A stretch of 64,000 nucleotides of DNA, from the NCBI RefSeq assembly GCF_035222375.1, contig NW_026946363.1:4650001-4714000 (forward strand), given 5' to 3'. The notes under the pieces were generated by a model. It was not told where the DNA came from and ran no database searches. It saw nothing but the letters and a program-made list of their open reading frames with translations. Source of the stretch: Podospora pseudocomata (Eukaryota > Ascomycota > Sordariomycetes > Sordariales > Podosporaceae). Shown one piece after another: positions 10,991 through 20,936 of this stretch. The position numbers and the translations under genes were made by a program. Each line of letters begins with the position of its first letter. The stretch's first letter is position 1.

Positions 10991-11317
10991 TGTAACAGTT
11001 TGTGACGAACCCCTATCCAGACCTCTGAAAGGGATACTGGTTAAAGGCACTTCTGAACAATCCTGGCCTGGTACAGCTAAACAGTGTACAACAATAGCTT
11101 GTCTCAATCACAATAGTCTAGGTACCAACGATTGTGACTTGTATTGCATACTGCGGAACTGTCTATATACACCAGCCAGTTCCTCCGTATATATAGACCT
11201 TGGGCTCTAAGTACCTCCGTACCTGGATCTTCCTTTCAATCCCCAAATCCCTTGGATCTAGCTCTGAATCCCTAGATCTACTGGTCCTGGCGACCCCGCT
11301 TCTTCTGAACCGTGACA
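10991..11317. repeat. Solo LTR (fossil), 327 bp, flanked by GTAG
   Basis: The block starts TGTAACAG and ends CCGTGACA, so it has TG...CA ends, and is flanked by GTAG on both sides (10987-10990 and 11318-11321), consistent with a 4-bp target duplication. It contains TATA-like motifs (CTATATACACC, TATATATAGACC) in the place expected for an LTR promoter. No gag-pol sequence is attached, so it is read as a solo LTR left by recombination. The family is not determined. Confidence 0.5.
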
Positions 11318-12138
11318 GTAGTGGAGCTCACGGAGGAATCAGGGGTTCAGGGGCCATGTATAAAAGTAGCCTACTGCTCGCATTCTATTTTGGACAGGAC
11401 ATTGACTTTTATTCTTCAAAGATTTTGTGCCTTGCACGCGTGCAGGTCAATACTGGCCCTCTGATCAGGCCAATCCGGTGCTTATTATGTGGCTTGCGAG
11501 CCCATAGCGTCTTTTCTTTGTCCTACGTGAAGTGTGGCCTGCGAGCGAGTCACTGTCACGAAGGTGTTTCATTTAGAGCCCAGTTGAGGGTATAATTCTG
11601 GGGCTGTGGTTGTTTTGTGTGTTTTTCTCACCATTTCACTATTATAGAAGAAAAGAAGCTCGAAAGAGCGTATAGTGAGGTATTTATATATGAGGAGTAG
11701 GTAATTGGCCAAGAGCCCAGAAATCAGCCTTACCGTAGTGCAACCGCCTTGCTCACTCCAATTTGACTGCTCCATGGAGCCTTGCATTCCTCCACAGGAT
11801 GAGAACGTGTGGGATGCCTTTGGTTCCTGTATTTGTAAAAGACAGGAGTGTCAGGCCAATTGCCAGCGCATGAATGCCAGATGCTAGCTAGCCATACCAG
11901 GACAGGCTTTGGTCCATTCCAGGTTGGCAGCATTATTGCTACGTCTGTTTCCTGATTCATTGGTCCGAAACGCTCAACGGAGAGCGCAACAGTGAAAGGA
12001 TCCCATTGGAAACTTGTTGCTTTGACAAACAGTGCCGAGACGGTAGTGACGCGGCGGAAACTTTATTCTGGCATGAGGTGTTCTGATACTTGTACCAGCA
12101 ATTCCGCCATTTTCCTCTAACTGCATCGTAGCCAGGGA
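11318..12138. other. Intergenic, repeat-flanking sequence
   Basis: No gene recognised. CTTACCGTAGTG, seen at the left edge of the solo LTR (10981), recurs near 11728, which may reflect another repeat border. The remaining open frames show no domain signatures. Confidence 0.4.
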
Positions 12139-14143
12139 TTGAGTACACCTTACATCTTGGCATCTTCCTCATTCATTTCCAAAGCCAATCAATTTCACCA
12201 GCTGCCGATCCATCTTTCAGGATGCATCGCGAAGGCAAACGCGAAGGTCGAACGAAGAGTGCAACCCAGTATCTCGCCGGCAATTTTGCACCTATCCAAA
12301 AAAACACTTCCACTCACACCATGTTTCTATGAAGGAGAGATCCCAGCTGACCTGGCAGGTGGGCAGTACGTCCGGAACGGTAGCAACCCGTTATCACCAA
12401 CGACGAGAATACATGGGTTCATTGGTTCGATGGTGTTGGAATGCTCAGCGGGGTCCTGTTTCGTGAGAAGGGGTCGGAATCCAGCCAGAGTTTGTCAACC
12501 AGTACTTGGTGACCGACATTTTCTCCTATGCGAAAGGCTCGGCTCTCTCAAAACCGTTCCTGTTCAGCATCTCGATCCTTATCGATCCTTTGGCTTCCGT
12601 TCTGAGTATTGCGTTGCACATATTGAGGACTGTCATCTTGACAATCTTGTCCCAACTTCCCGGATCACCAACTCTCCAGTCAAAAAGACGAGCGCTGCCA
12701 ACACAGTAGTCCTCTATCATGACGGGCGTGCTCTGGCCACCTGTGAAAGTGGGCCGCCCTTACGCTTTGCGCTACCGAGCTTGCAAACCATCGGCTGGTT
12801 CGATGGAAGGAGGGCAGAAGGAGAGCCCGAAAAGTCTGAGCGGGAGGGTTTCGGAGGAAACAAGATGATGACTTTCGTCAAGCAATGCACAACGGCTCAT
12901 CCTCGAACACATTCTGTGACGGGAGAGCTGATTGCTTTTCATGCCTCTTTTGTAAGGCCATTTGTTCATTACTTCATCATTACAAAAGCCAAGTCAGGTC
13001 GTCAGCCTCTTCTCACGGCCCCTGTTCCGGGTATGACGTCTCCAAAGATGATTCACGACTTTGGTGTATCGAGGGGCTATACCGTCATCATTGATATGCC
13101 CCTCTGCTTTAATCCTTTGAACCTCCTGAAAGGCTCACCGGTGCTGTCGTTTGAAAGCTCTCGGAAGTCGAAGTTTGGAGTATTTCCGCGATATCAACCT
13201 GAAGCAGTCCAATGGTACGAAACCAACCCCTGCTGTGTCTTTCACACTACCAATTGCTGGGAAAGTGAAACCTCTGACACAACCCGGAATGATCAGGGAA
13301 CGACCAGCAATCTCCTCACCTGCCGTCTGACGTCCGCATCGCCCGTCTTCCACACGGCTAATATCCCAGCGCCAGAAGTCAAGCCCCTCCCCCCGAAATA
13401 TGCTGAGGAACAACAATGTCGCCTGTATTACTACAGCTTCCCGTTTTCACCAGTCAGCCATGCGCAACCACCCGGAACAAAAAAACCAATGGGCGTTGTC
13501 GGCCATCGAGCTCGAGTTCCCGAACGTATCGCCACTATCTGAATGTCGGAAGCACAGTATGTGTATGGTTGTTCCGCGAGGTCAGTGTGTTACTCGGTCG
13601 AGCTAGGGAAAGCAGCCAGGATCGAACATCAACGCCATAGCTCTGATACAAAGAGGCCTTGAGACGCAGCCGCAACCGATCAAGGGGTGTGTCGACAAAC
13701 GGTCTATTCAAGAGATCCTTAAGTCCAGCCGTCCCGACGACCCAATCCAGCTTTTTGCAATGCCGAAGGGGTGGTATGCGCAAGGACCCCGATTCGTTCC
13801 GCGCTCAAATCCCATATCAGAAGATGACGGGTTTGTACTCAGCTTCGTGTTTGATGAAAGCCAGCTGGACGAGCGAGGGTTGTGCCGAGACGACGCAATC
13901 GGTGAGTTGTGGGTGACAGACGCGAAGGATATGAGAACGCTTTTGGCGCGTATCAAGCTTCCGCAGAGGGTGCCGTATGGGTTTCATGGGTGTTGGTTCA
14001 GCAAGGACGAAGTGATGGCACGGCGGCCATACACAACCCGAAAATTGACTGAGGAGGGTGCGGGCAGTTGGCTTTCAGTTGCCATGTCTAAATTGGATCG
14101 TATTCGTAACTGTACAACGTCACCAACCAACTGGTCTCGGTGA
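12139..14143 (+). pseudogene. Broken carotenoid oxygenase (carotenoid/stilbene cleavage dioxygenase family)
   Basis: The family is clear from GEIPADLAGGQYVRNGSNPL (about 12330-12392), VHWFDG (12419-12436), QPEFVNQYLVTDIFSYAKG (12482-12538), TVVLYHDGRALATCESGPPL, LPSLQTIGWFDG, KMIHDFGVSRGYTVIIDMPL, FGVFPRYQPEAVQWYETNPC and a C-terminal block with GWYAQGPRFVPR and VPYGFHGCWFS. His residues at the four iron-ligand positions (TTAHPR, MIHDF, VFHTT, GFHG) can still be read. These blocks fall in different frames: shifts are needed near 12395, 12465, 12680 and again between about 13250 and 13760, at places without usable splice sites. No continuous product is possible. The family cleaves carotenoids, apocarotenoids or stilbenes; which one cannot be told here. 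The true N-terminus is not certain. Confidence 0.82.
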
Positions 14144-14246
14144 GAATATAGCGTGAAAATTGCTTCCATAATCAACAATCTGTCATTTGTCATGACTTCA
14201 TTCTCCAGAACCAACACTGACTTGGACAATGAACTAGTAGCTGTGT

Positions 14247-14286
14247 CACGGAACCACGGAGCCACGGAACCACGGAGCCACGGAGC
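14247..14286. repeat. Minisatellite, five 8-bp CACGGARC units
   Basis: Five head-to-tail copies of CACGGAAC/CACGGAGC, 100 bp downstream of the broken carotenoid oxygenase. It is a short tandem repeat in otherwise unique intergenic sequence (14144-14463). Confidence 0.85.
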
Positions 14287-14463
14287 CAACCCCAGAGCGC
14301 GGATCCAAACAATGCGAGATATAGGCAACGATCCTGCTCCAGGCACCCAATCCCACATCGGTAATACCCAAGGTCTCGTAAAATATAAAGCCGCCTCATT
14401 CCGAGACTCGTTTACGGTGAGCTGAGCCGCCTACGAGCCAATCTCATCTCAGCCTCTTTTGAC

Positions 14464-15685
14464 ATGTTGGCAGGAAACACGCACCCGTGGCTACTTGCCC
14501 TCACGGCGGTAATTCCAACCGTCTATGCTTCTCGACGCGGTTCAACAAGTGAATGTTCCCCCGTCTCCTTCCACATTGTAGCCACCGCCGAAAATGCCAT
14601 CTTGTCTCCATCTTACGACCCCAGCAATGAAACGTCCATCATTAACTTCATCAACGCAATGGCCAGGGGCGAGGTGAACCCCGTTGTCGGGTCTCAGAAC
14701 ATCAGCGGCTCCTTCGTCATCAACGGCATCTACTGCAAGCCCACCAAAAAGGTCAAGAGAAAACGCAGCGCCCTTCAAATATTGGTTCACGGCATCACCT
14801 ATAACAGCAGCATGTGGGGTGGGTATCACTTTGGTGACCGCTACAACTGGCACGCCTATGCTAATGGAGAGGGGTATCACACCCTCGCCATTGACAGACT
14901 TGGCCACGGCCTCAACTCAAAGGCATTAGACCCGCACAATGTGATTCAACCTATGCTCCAGGTGGAGATTTACAAGGAGCTGATCCAGTCTATCCGTTTC
15001 AACACCGCTGCCAACTCCCTTCGGAAGAGGTTTTCCAACATCATCTGGGTGGGTAGCTTCATTCTTTGTCACATCGATGGATCTTTTTGAGCTGACAGAT
15101 AAAAAGGTCGGCCACTCCTACGGCTCCCAAATCGCCCTCCCACTCGCACGCCTCTGCCCAAATCTCACCTCAGCCCTGATCTTGACAGGCTGGTCCTCCA
15201 CCACCAACCTCAGCGAGGTGCAAAAGTTCAATCTCGCCTCTGCTTCTACTCTTTATCCCTCTCGGTTTCCTGGCCTGGATAAAGGCTACCTAGCCATGGC
15301 CGACGAGGCCCTACGTGCAAAACTGTTTTACTATGGTGCTTACGACCCAGCAATCCCCGCGTTTGACTTTGCAAACCAGGATATTGTCACGATTGGTGAG
15401 TTTGCCGCTAATGCAGGACCGTTTGGGATACCGCCTGCCGCGTACAACAAGCCGGTTATGGTTATTACTGGTGTGGAAGATGGTGTGTTTTGCGGCCAAC
15501 CTGGAGTCGCAGCAAGGGAGTGTGAGGAGTTGTTGGAGAAGACGAGGACAGACATGTTTCCGGGTGTGCCGGGGAGGAAGTATGAGTATTTTGCGCCGAG
15601 GAATACGGGGCATGATTTGACGCTTCATTATTCGGCCAAGGAGACTTTTAGGAGGGCTCATGGGTTTTTGGACAAGTACTTTTAG
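14464..15685 (+). CDS. Secreted alpha/beta hydrolase
   Basis: Two exons, 14464-15048 and 15107-15685, give 387 residues. The signal peptide is MLAGNTHPWLLALTAVIPTV. An alpha/beta-hydrolase core follows: LQILVHGITYNSSMW (oxyanion region), YHTLAIDRLGHGLN, and the nucleophile elbow VGHSYGS, which is assembled exactly at the splice junction (IIW joined to VGHSYGS). Later blocks are LILTGWSS, KPVMVITGVEDGVFCGQPG with the likely acid Asp, and NTGHDLTLHYSA with the likely catalytic His. All three catalytic positions are visible. The substrate is unknown; an extracellular esterase or lipase-like role is inferred. The donor is GTGGGT and the acceptor AAAAAG, with the nearer AG (CTGACAG) skipped. Confidence 0.88.
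15049..15106 (+). other. Intron of the alpha/beta hydrolase (58 bp)
   Basis: Donor GTGGGTAG, branch-like GCTGAC near 15091. The AG directly after the branch is not used; the AG at 15105-15106 is the one that restores the VGHSYGS nucleophile motif. Confidence 0.8.
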
Positions 15686-15794
15686 GAGGAGTTCTACATG
15701 GCGGGTTGAGACGGCGAGGGAATCGAGGTTTGTGGTTGGTAGATCCCTTGGAAAGCTGTTACACGTAGCTACACCGGAAACAAGTCAATCCCCC

Positions 15795-17402
15795 TCACAT
15801 GATAAATGCATAAGCCCCATCCCAACAATCATCCCACTTCCTTTCCCCTCCTCCGACCCAGAACCGCTCCAGCAATCTCTTCGCCACCAAAGGCGGTGAT
15901 ATCCCCTGGTCACGAGCCATATCAACCAAACACCGCCCAATATACTTCTGCACGCCCGCCCCAGCCCTCGCCGCCTCCACGCCAGCTACGATCAACGGCC
16001 AAGTCATCCTCTTCCTTGCCCTCGGTGTAGTCATTCCCGTCTCCAATATCGAGAACAAAGCCTGGGCGTACTTGGCTCGTAACACCTCCACTTCCTGGGT
16101 TGACTTCAAAGCCCCGGTGCTCACCAACGATAGTATGCAGTACAGCGCAACGCTGGCATGAAACACACGGCCAATGACAAGAAACTCCTCCCTGCTGGCA
16201 AATACTGACTTTTCCAGATTTGACGTCCAGTCCTCTGGGGAAAAGAGCTCTATCTGGCCGAGGATGCCGAGGGCGGCTTGCTTTGTTTTCGGGTGGGATG
16301 GCTCTCGAGCGCGTAGCTCGTTGATGAGGATTAATTTGATAAAGAGGGGCGTTGGACAGGACATGGGGGGGAAGTAGACTTCGGTGTAGTAATCCTCCGT
16401 CAGGCGGAGGGTGGTGACTGTGTCGGCGATTTGAAACTGGTTGTCGGGGGGGCTGGTGGTGTTGGCTAGTACCGCGGTGCTGTTGGTGGTGTTAGTAGGA
16501 GTTTGGGGAAAGGGGGACGGGATGAACGGACATCATCAACCCTACCAGACTCGGCCTCATCTGATCACACCGGTCTATTATCTCCAGAAACCCGCCGTGA
16601 AACTCCAGCAGGGTCATGAACCCGTCCACGTGCGTCCTCCAAGATGGGGTCATGGATTGTTGGAGGAACGCAAAGAGGAAGGCGTACACGCTTACGACGG
16701 CTTCAAGACCGCGGCGGGTTTCTTCAGCGTCGAGTAATTCGTGAATGGCACGGATGGAGATGCCGCGGTGGTGGTAAAATCTTGGCAAGATGGGCTTCAC
16801 CAGGTCGATTTCGGGACAGCAGTCGGACATTTGCATGATTCGGTGGTTGATGGTGACTGAAACCAGCGTGTGGAGGATAGACAGCGGGATGTCTTCTACC
16901 GTCAACATCGGAAAAACAAACTGGCTCGGGCCGAGCTGGTGGGACTGGAGGTCGGGATAGATCCGGGCGTTGTCTAGATCACGGCAGTTAGCTCCCGGAG
17001 CCCACAACACTGGGGAACATCCCAGTCCAACCCACAATACAACATAGCCTCAATAATATCAAACATTTCCGGCCGGAGAGTAGGAGTGATAGGTGGAGTT
17101 GCCGGGTGATTGCGGTGGCGCTTCTGGGACTCGGGGGGCGTGAGAGGAGCCTGTCTCTTTGGACTAGGACACGACACTTGCGGCCGGAGAGATGGTAAAC
17201 GCCCTTGACCCTTCCGCTTCTTCGGCCGGGACATGACCTGCCCCGGGGCTAGCCATTGCAGTGGCTTTTTGTCTGCATACCCGGGACAGACGATGCCAGC
17301 GGTCCGGCACTTGTTGCAGACGGGTTGTTGACCGTCACACACGACCCGTCTCCGTCTGCACTCCCAGCAGTGCTGGTGACGCAGGTTAGCAAGATTGGGC
17401 AT
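15795..17402 (-). CDS. Zn2Cys6 transcription factor with fungal-specific regulatory domain
   Basis: Three exons, 17402-17036, 16973-16532 and 16479-15795, sum to 498 codons (497 residues). The N-terminus is a complete zinc cluster: CWEC, six residues, C, six residues, CNKC, six residues, C, then PGY. A basic, Pro-rich linker follows (SRPKKRKGQGRL), then the fungal-specific domain: MFDIIEAMLYYNARIYPDLQ, LGPSQFVFPM, HTLVSVTINHRIMQMS, FYHHRGISIRAIHELLDAEE, AFLFAFLQQSMTPSWRTHVD, GFMTLLEFHGGFLEI, then ANTTSPPDNQF and DYYTEVYFPPMSCPTPLFIK. These proteins bind DNA in the nucleus and regulate metabolic genes. The target here is unknown. The secreted alpha/beta hydrolase ends 110 bp away on the other strand (converging). 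The second intron's donor (GTCCGT) was chosen for frame and family fit and is less sure than the first. Confidence 0.87.
16480..16531 (-). other. Second intron of the Zn2Cys6 factor (52 bp)
   Basis: Donor GTCCGT is weak. The branch TACTAACACC and acceptor AACAG are strong. The junction gives LVGLMITAVLANTTSPP, matching the family's conserved NTTSPS-like block. Confidence 0.6.
16974..17035 (-). other. First intron of the Zn2Cys6 factor (62 bp)
   Basis: GTGGGT donor at 17035, branch GCTAACTG, acceptor ATCTAG. It joins MLYY to NARIYPDLQ in frame. Confidence 0.8.
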
Positions 17403-18047
17403 CCTGTGGGTGTTACCGACGTGGCTGAACGGGTGGATGCATCGTGGAGAGAGGAAACACGAGGGGGAAGTCGCAGTTTGGGAGTTGACCTTACACCAGA
17501 GCCAACCTCACCCCTGCTCAAGGGGGGTTGGCCTTGTGGGTTGAAGCCTGCGGGGACAGGCATGCCTCCCGCTGTCTTGGCTTCTTGGCCATCTATTCTC
17601 CTGAAAGGGGATGGTTCGAGATCTTTGTTCAGTGGGTCTTCACGGCCAACGATGGTCCAATGAGACGGCATGTCATGTAAGACGGCTATCGGATTCGAGA
17701 AAGCGAGGCACTGCCTTTGGAGTCTGGACTGGTGAAATGGGTGAGAGACTGATGAAAGGCGCGTCTCCGGTTCCATGGGTACCTAGATAGCCTTATAGGG
17801 CTGAAGAAATTGCGGATCACCTTTTCATCATGCCAGGGGTTTCCTGGATGCAAGGTTCAACACCCGAACTCTCAGCATATCAGCAACTCTCTCTCTTGCT
17901 AGGTAGCTTTCATCCATTAAAGTTGACCGGTACTCTGTACAAATGCCATATCCAACCTCCTTTCCCTCCCATCAAGAAGGCTGAATATCTAAGGTACTCC
18001 CAGTCAACCCCCCTTCACCCCAGACAAAGAAAGAGGCATAATTACCC
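17403..18047. other. Intergenic, upstream of the Zn2Cys6 factor
   Basis: A promoter-sized gap. Open frames on both strands here do not look like proteins and are not called. Confidence 0.5.
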
Positions 18048-18590
18048 CTACAATAACTCACAGGCAGAAGAAAAAGGTCCCTTAGGCGGGTACTCGTCAT
18101 ACTCCTCCGGCGCACCCTGCGGCAGTTTATGCGAGTGGTGGCAGTGAACCTTGACCTTGGGCGTGCAAGTGCACCACTGCTCCCGGGGGATGTTGTCCAT
18201 AACCGACGGGATGTGGTGGCCGCAGCCTGTCCAGGTTGTTTTATCTACTCATATGTGTCAGTGATGAATAGGGAGGAGAAAATGGAGGCGAGAAAAGGGG
18301 GGTGAGTTGGGAGGGGGGGGGTTGCGCAAAAGGGGGGAGGGTGAGAATGTGGTGATGTGTGAAAGGGGGCAATGAGGAAGAAGCGATAATACATCCAAGC
18401 CCTGCCTTGAGGAGTAATTGAAGGTGTTGATGTGCAAAGCAAGCACGCAATGGAAAAGCGACGGGAGTTGGAAAGGGCACTTTCCCAAGAAGAGTAAAGA
18501 GAGTGCTAACCGGGCCATGAACGGCAATGATATTCCAAGGTGGCAGGAAGTTGACATACGGCAGTTTTCGCACTCTGATTTGTGACACAT
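18048..18590 (-). CDS. Small Cys/His-rich conserved fungal protein (75 aa)
   Basis: Exon 1 is only 31 bp (18590-18560, MCHKSECENC), then a 315-bp intron, then exon 2 (18244-18048). The splice joins CENCH to KTTWTGCGHHIPSVM and gives 76 codons including the stop. The product has nine Cys and many His: CHKSEC, CENC, GCGHH, WCTC and HCHHSH, ending PPKGPFSSACELL. I recall short proteins of this plan (MCHKxxCxxCxKTTWxGCGxHxPSVM) being widespread in ascomycetes; their function is not known to me. Spaced Cys/His pairs suggest zinc or other metal binding, which is inference. The intron is five times longer than its neighbours' and holds G-rich tracts. Confidence 0.82.
18245..18559 (-). other. Long intron (315 bp) of the small Cys/His-rich gene
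   Basis: Donor GTATGT at 18559 and acceptor AGTAG at 18245. It contains long poly-G/GGGA tracts (about 18290-18370). All other introns mapped here are 50-178 bp. Confidence 0.72.
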
Positions 18591-18914
18591 CTTAGCGGTT
18601 GTTTGCGATGGCTTCCGAGTATAATTGAGAAAGTGTCGTGGAGCAAGCGAGTCTTTGGGACGAAGAAGGTGTTCAAAATTACTCTGCGATAAAATGGTCC
18701 CTAGAGTGAGACGAAAATATTCTCATTGTTCATAATGATGACGTCGTTGTTGACGATGACCAGTCGGTGATGCAATGGCCATGAGGTTACCATAGAAACC
18801 TCAAATGAAGGGGCGGCAACAAATCCCTCGGGGGAAAAAAACAGGTAACTAAATATACACATTAAAGAGCAAACTGGCCCCGAACAACAAATTATACATT
18901 TAATCCTCATCACC
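18591..18914. other. Short intergenic gap
   Basis: Upstream of the small Cys/His-rich gene and downstream of the amidase. Nothing recognised. Confidence 0.5.
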
Positions 18915-20936
18915 TCACTGGTGGAGATCCTCCGCCCCCCTTCTCATCAAAATCCTGTCACCATTCAGGGTACCCCCAGCCTTGGGGGTCTTGATAATCC
19001 CAGCCTCAACCAAATCCAACGCCAACTTGGTCAACAAACCATCGCAGCCCTTGGCAGCCATGACAGAGACGCCGACAGGGAAAAACTCATCATGGTTGGA
19101 GATGGCACTGAACCCTGTAACTTCACCCAGAGGGAAGACCACGTCGGGAATCTCGGTGTAAACACTGATTCTGCCGGCACTGAAGCCGAAGGGAACTCCA
19201 GGCTGGCTGCGATAGCGGTTGCGGGGATTCTGACCACCTTGTGAAGAAACGTAGAGGAACAGACCGGAAGAGCACTGCTTCTCATCATCGACAGGGGGGA
19301 GAATCTTTTCGTTGAACCAGGACATGAAGGTCGACTTTGCACGATAGGCCTCCTGGAGGACATCGTCCCCAATTGAGTCGCCGTAGCCCCAGCGGCTGAG
19401 CGGGACAGGGTTGACGAATGGGCGGCGGCCATCGTTGGCAGCTGCATACAGAGTTAGCGTAGATCACTCCGAGGAGTCAGGGGAAGTCATGCCAGCATAG
19501 TCACGGTAGAAGGGCTCACGAACAAGCTCAATCTGCTCCTTGGTGATGAGGGTGGCGTAGGTAGTGTTCAACAGCTGAGAGACGGTAAGAGCACCGGCTT
19601 CAGCAGGCTTGGACGCAGCCCACTCGCCCTCAAGGTTCAAAGGCGTCAGGCTGCCGCTGACGAACTTTGCAAGAGAGTCGGCAAAATCGAGAAGAATCTT
19701 TTGAGCATCGGTTCTCGCCGAAGTAGGAAAGTTGTAAGTCCAGATCTTGGTGGGATAGCTGGGCTTGGTCTTGGCGAGAGACTTGTAGTTCTTGCCATAC
19801 ATAGCTGCTTGGGCGTCCTCCCAGATCTGAGGGTCACGGACAAGGAAGCCGGGGGTGTCAAGAGTGGGAGAAAGAGGCATGACATTGTCCAGCGAGACCA
19901 GATTATGAGAGGGACGGTTGCCAAACAGACCCTGAACACCAGCCGGGCCACGAACAGACCCACCAGTATCACTGCCAAGGGCGATGTCGAGCCACTCGTA
20001 AGCCGCAACCGAGGCACCAGCACCCGACGAGGATGAGGAAGTATCCTGATACCCATCACCCCTGGGGTTGAATGGAGCGTGGTAGTCAACCCAGTCCGAA
20101 GTAGCAGACTCGCCGTTGGCGAACTGGGAGGTCTTTTGAAGACCAACAACCACCGCACCGGCATCGATGAGATTCTGAACGGCAGGGCCGGTGTAGTTGC
20201 TGGCAGGGTAAAGGTTGTACCAGGCACGGTTTCCGTTAGAACCCTTCACGCCCGCCAGGCGGTAGATATCCTTGATACCGATGCGGACACCGGCGAGAGG
20301 CTTCTCGGCTGTCTTGGTGTAGTAGAGCCTGGATGGGACACCGATGGTGAGGGATGCAGAGCCGCTCGTCTGGGCAGATAGGGGCTGGAACTTGCCCTCG
20401 GGGGTGGGGATCAGAGACTCGACAAAGGCTCCAGCGAAATCTTCGTAGAGGCGGTAGACGGGATACACAGACCCGGTGCTGACCTCGAGGAAGTATGGGC
20501 CGCTGGGAATCTTGGTGCTCTTCAGCGAGACGATCGACTTGCTATCCTTCTTGGGGGCCCTCTCAGCGACGACATTCCTAGGCTTTTTGCCCTTCGACTC
20601 GGCCACAAAGACAGCATCGGCGAAGGCGTCTTGATAGACATCATCCGTCTGTGCCCAGGTTGACAGCAGGCCGGTGAGATCCTTCTCAGAGACACCTTCC
20701 TGGTTCACGATGGTTACAGGCTTGAACCCTAGCACGCTTGGGGCCTTGAGATTGCACAGAGTCTTCTTCGAAACATCGAGCTTCCCGGAGGAGAAGGGGG
20801 AGATGTAGTAGTCGACGTCGTTGAAGTTGACTGAAAGGCCGGTGGATGCGAGTTTGGCCGAGGCCAGGTTTGCAACAAAGGAGAGAACGGAGAAGCTTAA
20901 GGCGCGAGCCGAGAGCTTTCTGTCAGAGATGGCCAT
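18915..20936 (-). CDS. Secreted amidase (amidase-signature family)
   Basis: Exon 1 is 20936-19493 and exon 2 is 19441-18915, giving 656 residues. An in-frame ATG at 20969 exists, but the one at 20936 puts the signal peptide first (ARALSFSVLSFVANLASA). The amidase-signature core carries the Ser-cisSer-Lys triad region: GVRIGIKDIYRLAGVKGSNG (Lys), QDTSSSSSGAGASVAAYEWL, and DIALGSDTGGSVRGPAGVQG (Ser). FGNRPSHNLVSLDNVMPLSP follows. The long N-terminal part before residue 200 is less conserved. The reading stops at an in-frame TGA near 19470 unless a 51-bp GC-AG intron is removed; removal gives RDYAAANDGRRPFVNPVPLS, the form the family shows. The enzyme would hydrolyse an amide outside the cell; the substrate is unknown. 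Confidence 0.87.
19442..19492 (-). other. Non-canonical GC-AG intron in the amidase gene (51 bp)
   Basis: Donor G|GCATGA at 19492, branch CGCTAAC, acceptor TATGCAG at 19442. No GT donor in this stretch can both skip the in-frame TGA and keep frame. Confidence 0.7.

Noticed and set aside
17249-17776. 175-codon minus-strand open frame
   Set aside because: Overlaps the zinc-cluster exon in another frame and reads as low-complexity sequence.
19464-19495. Premature stop in the amidase
   Set aside because: The TGA falls inside a well-formed GC-AG intron whose removal restores the family sequence.
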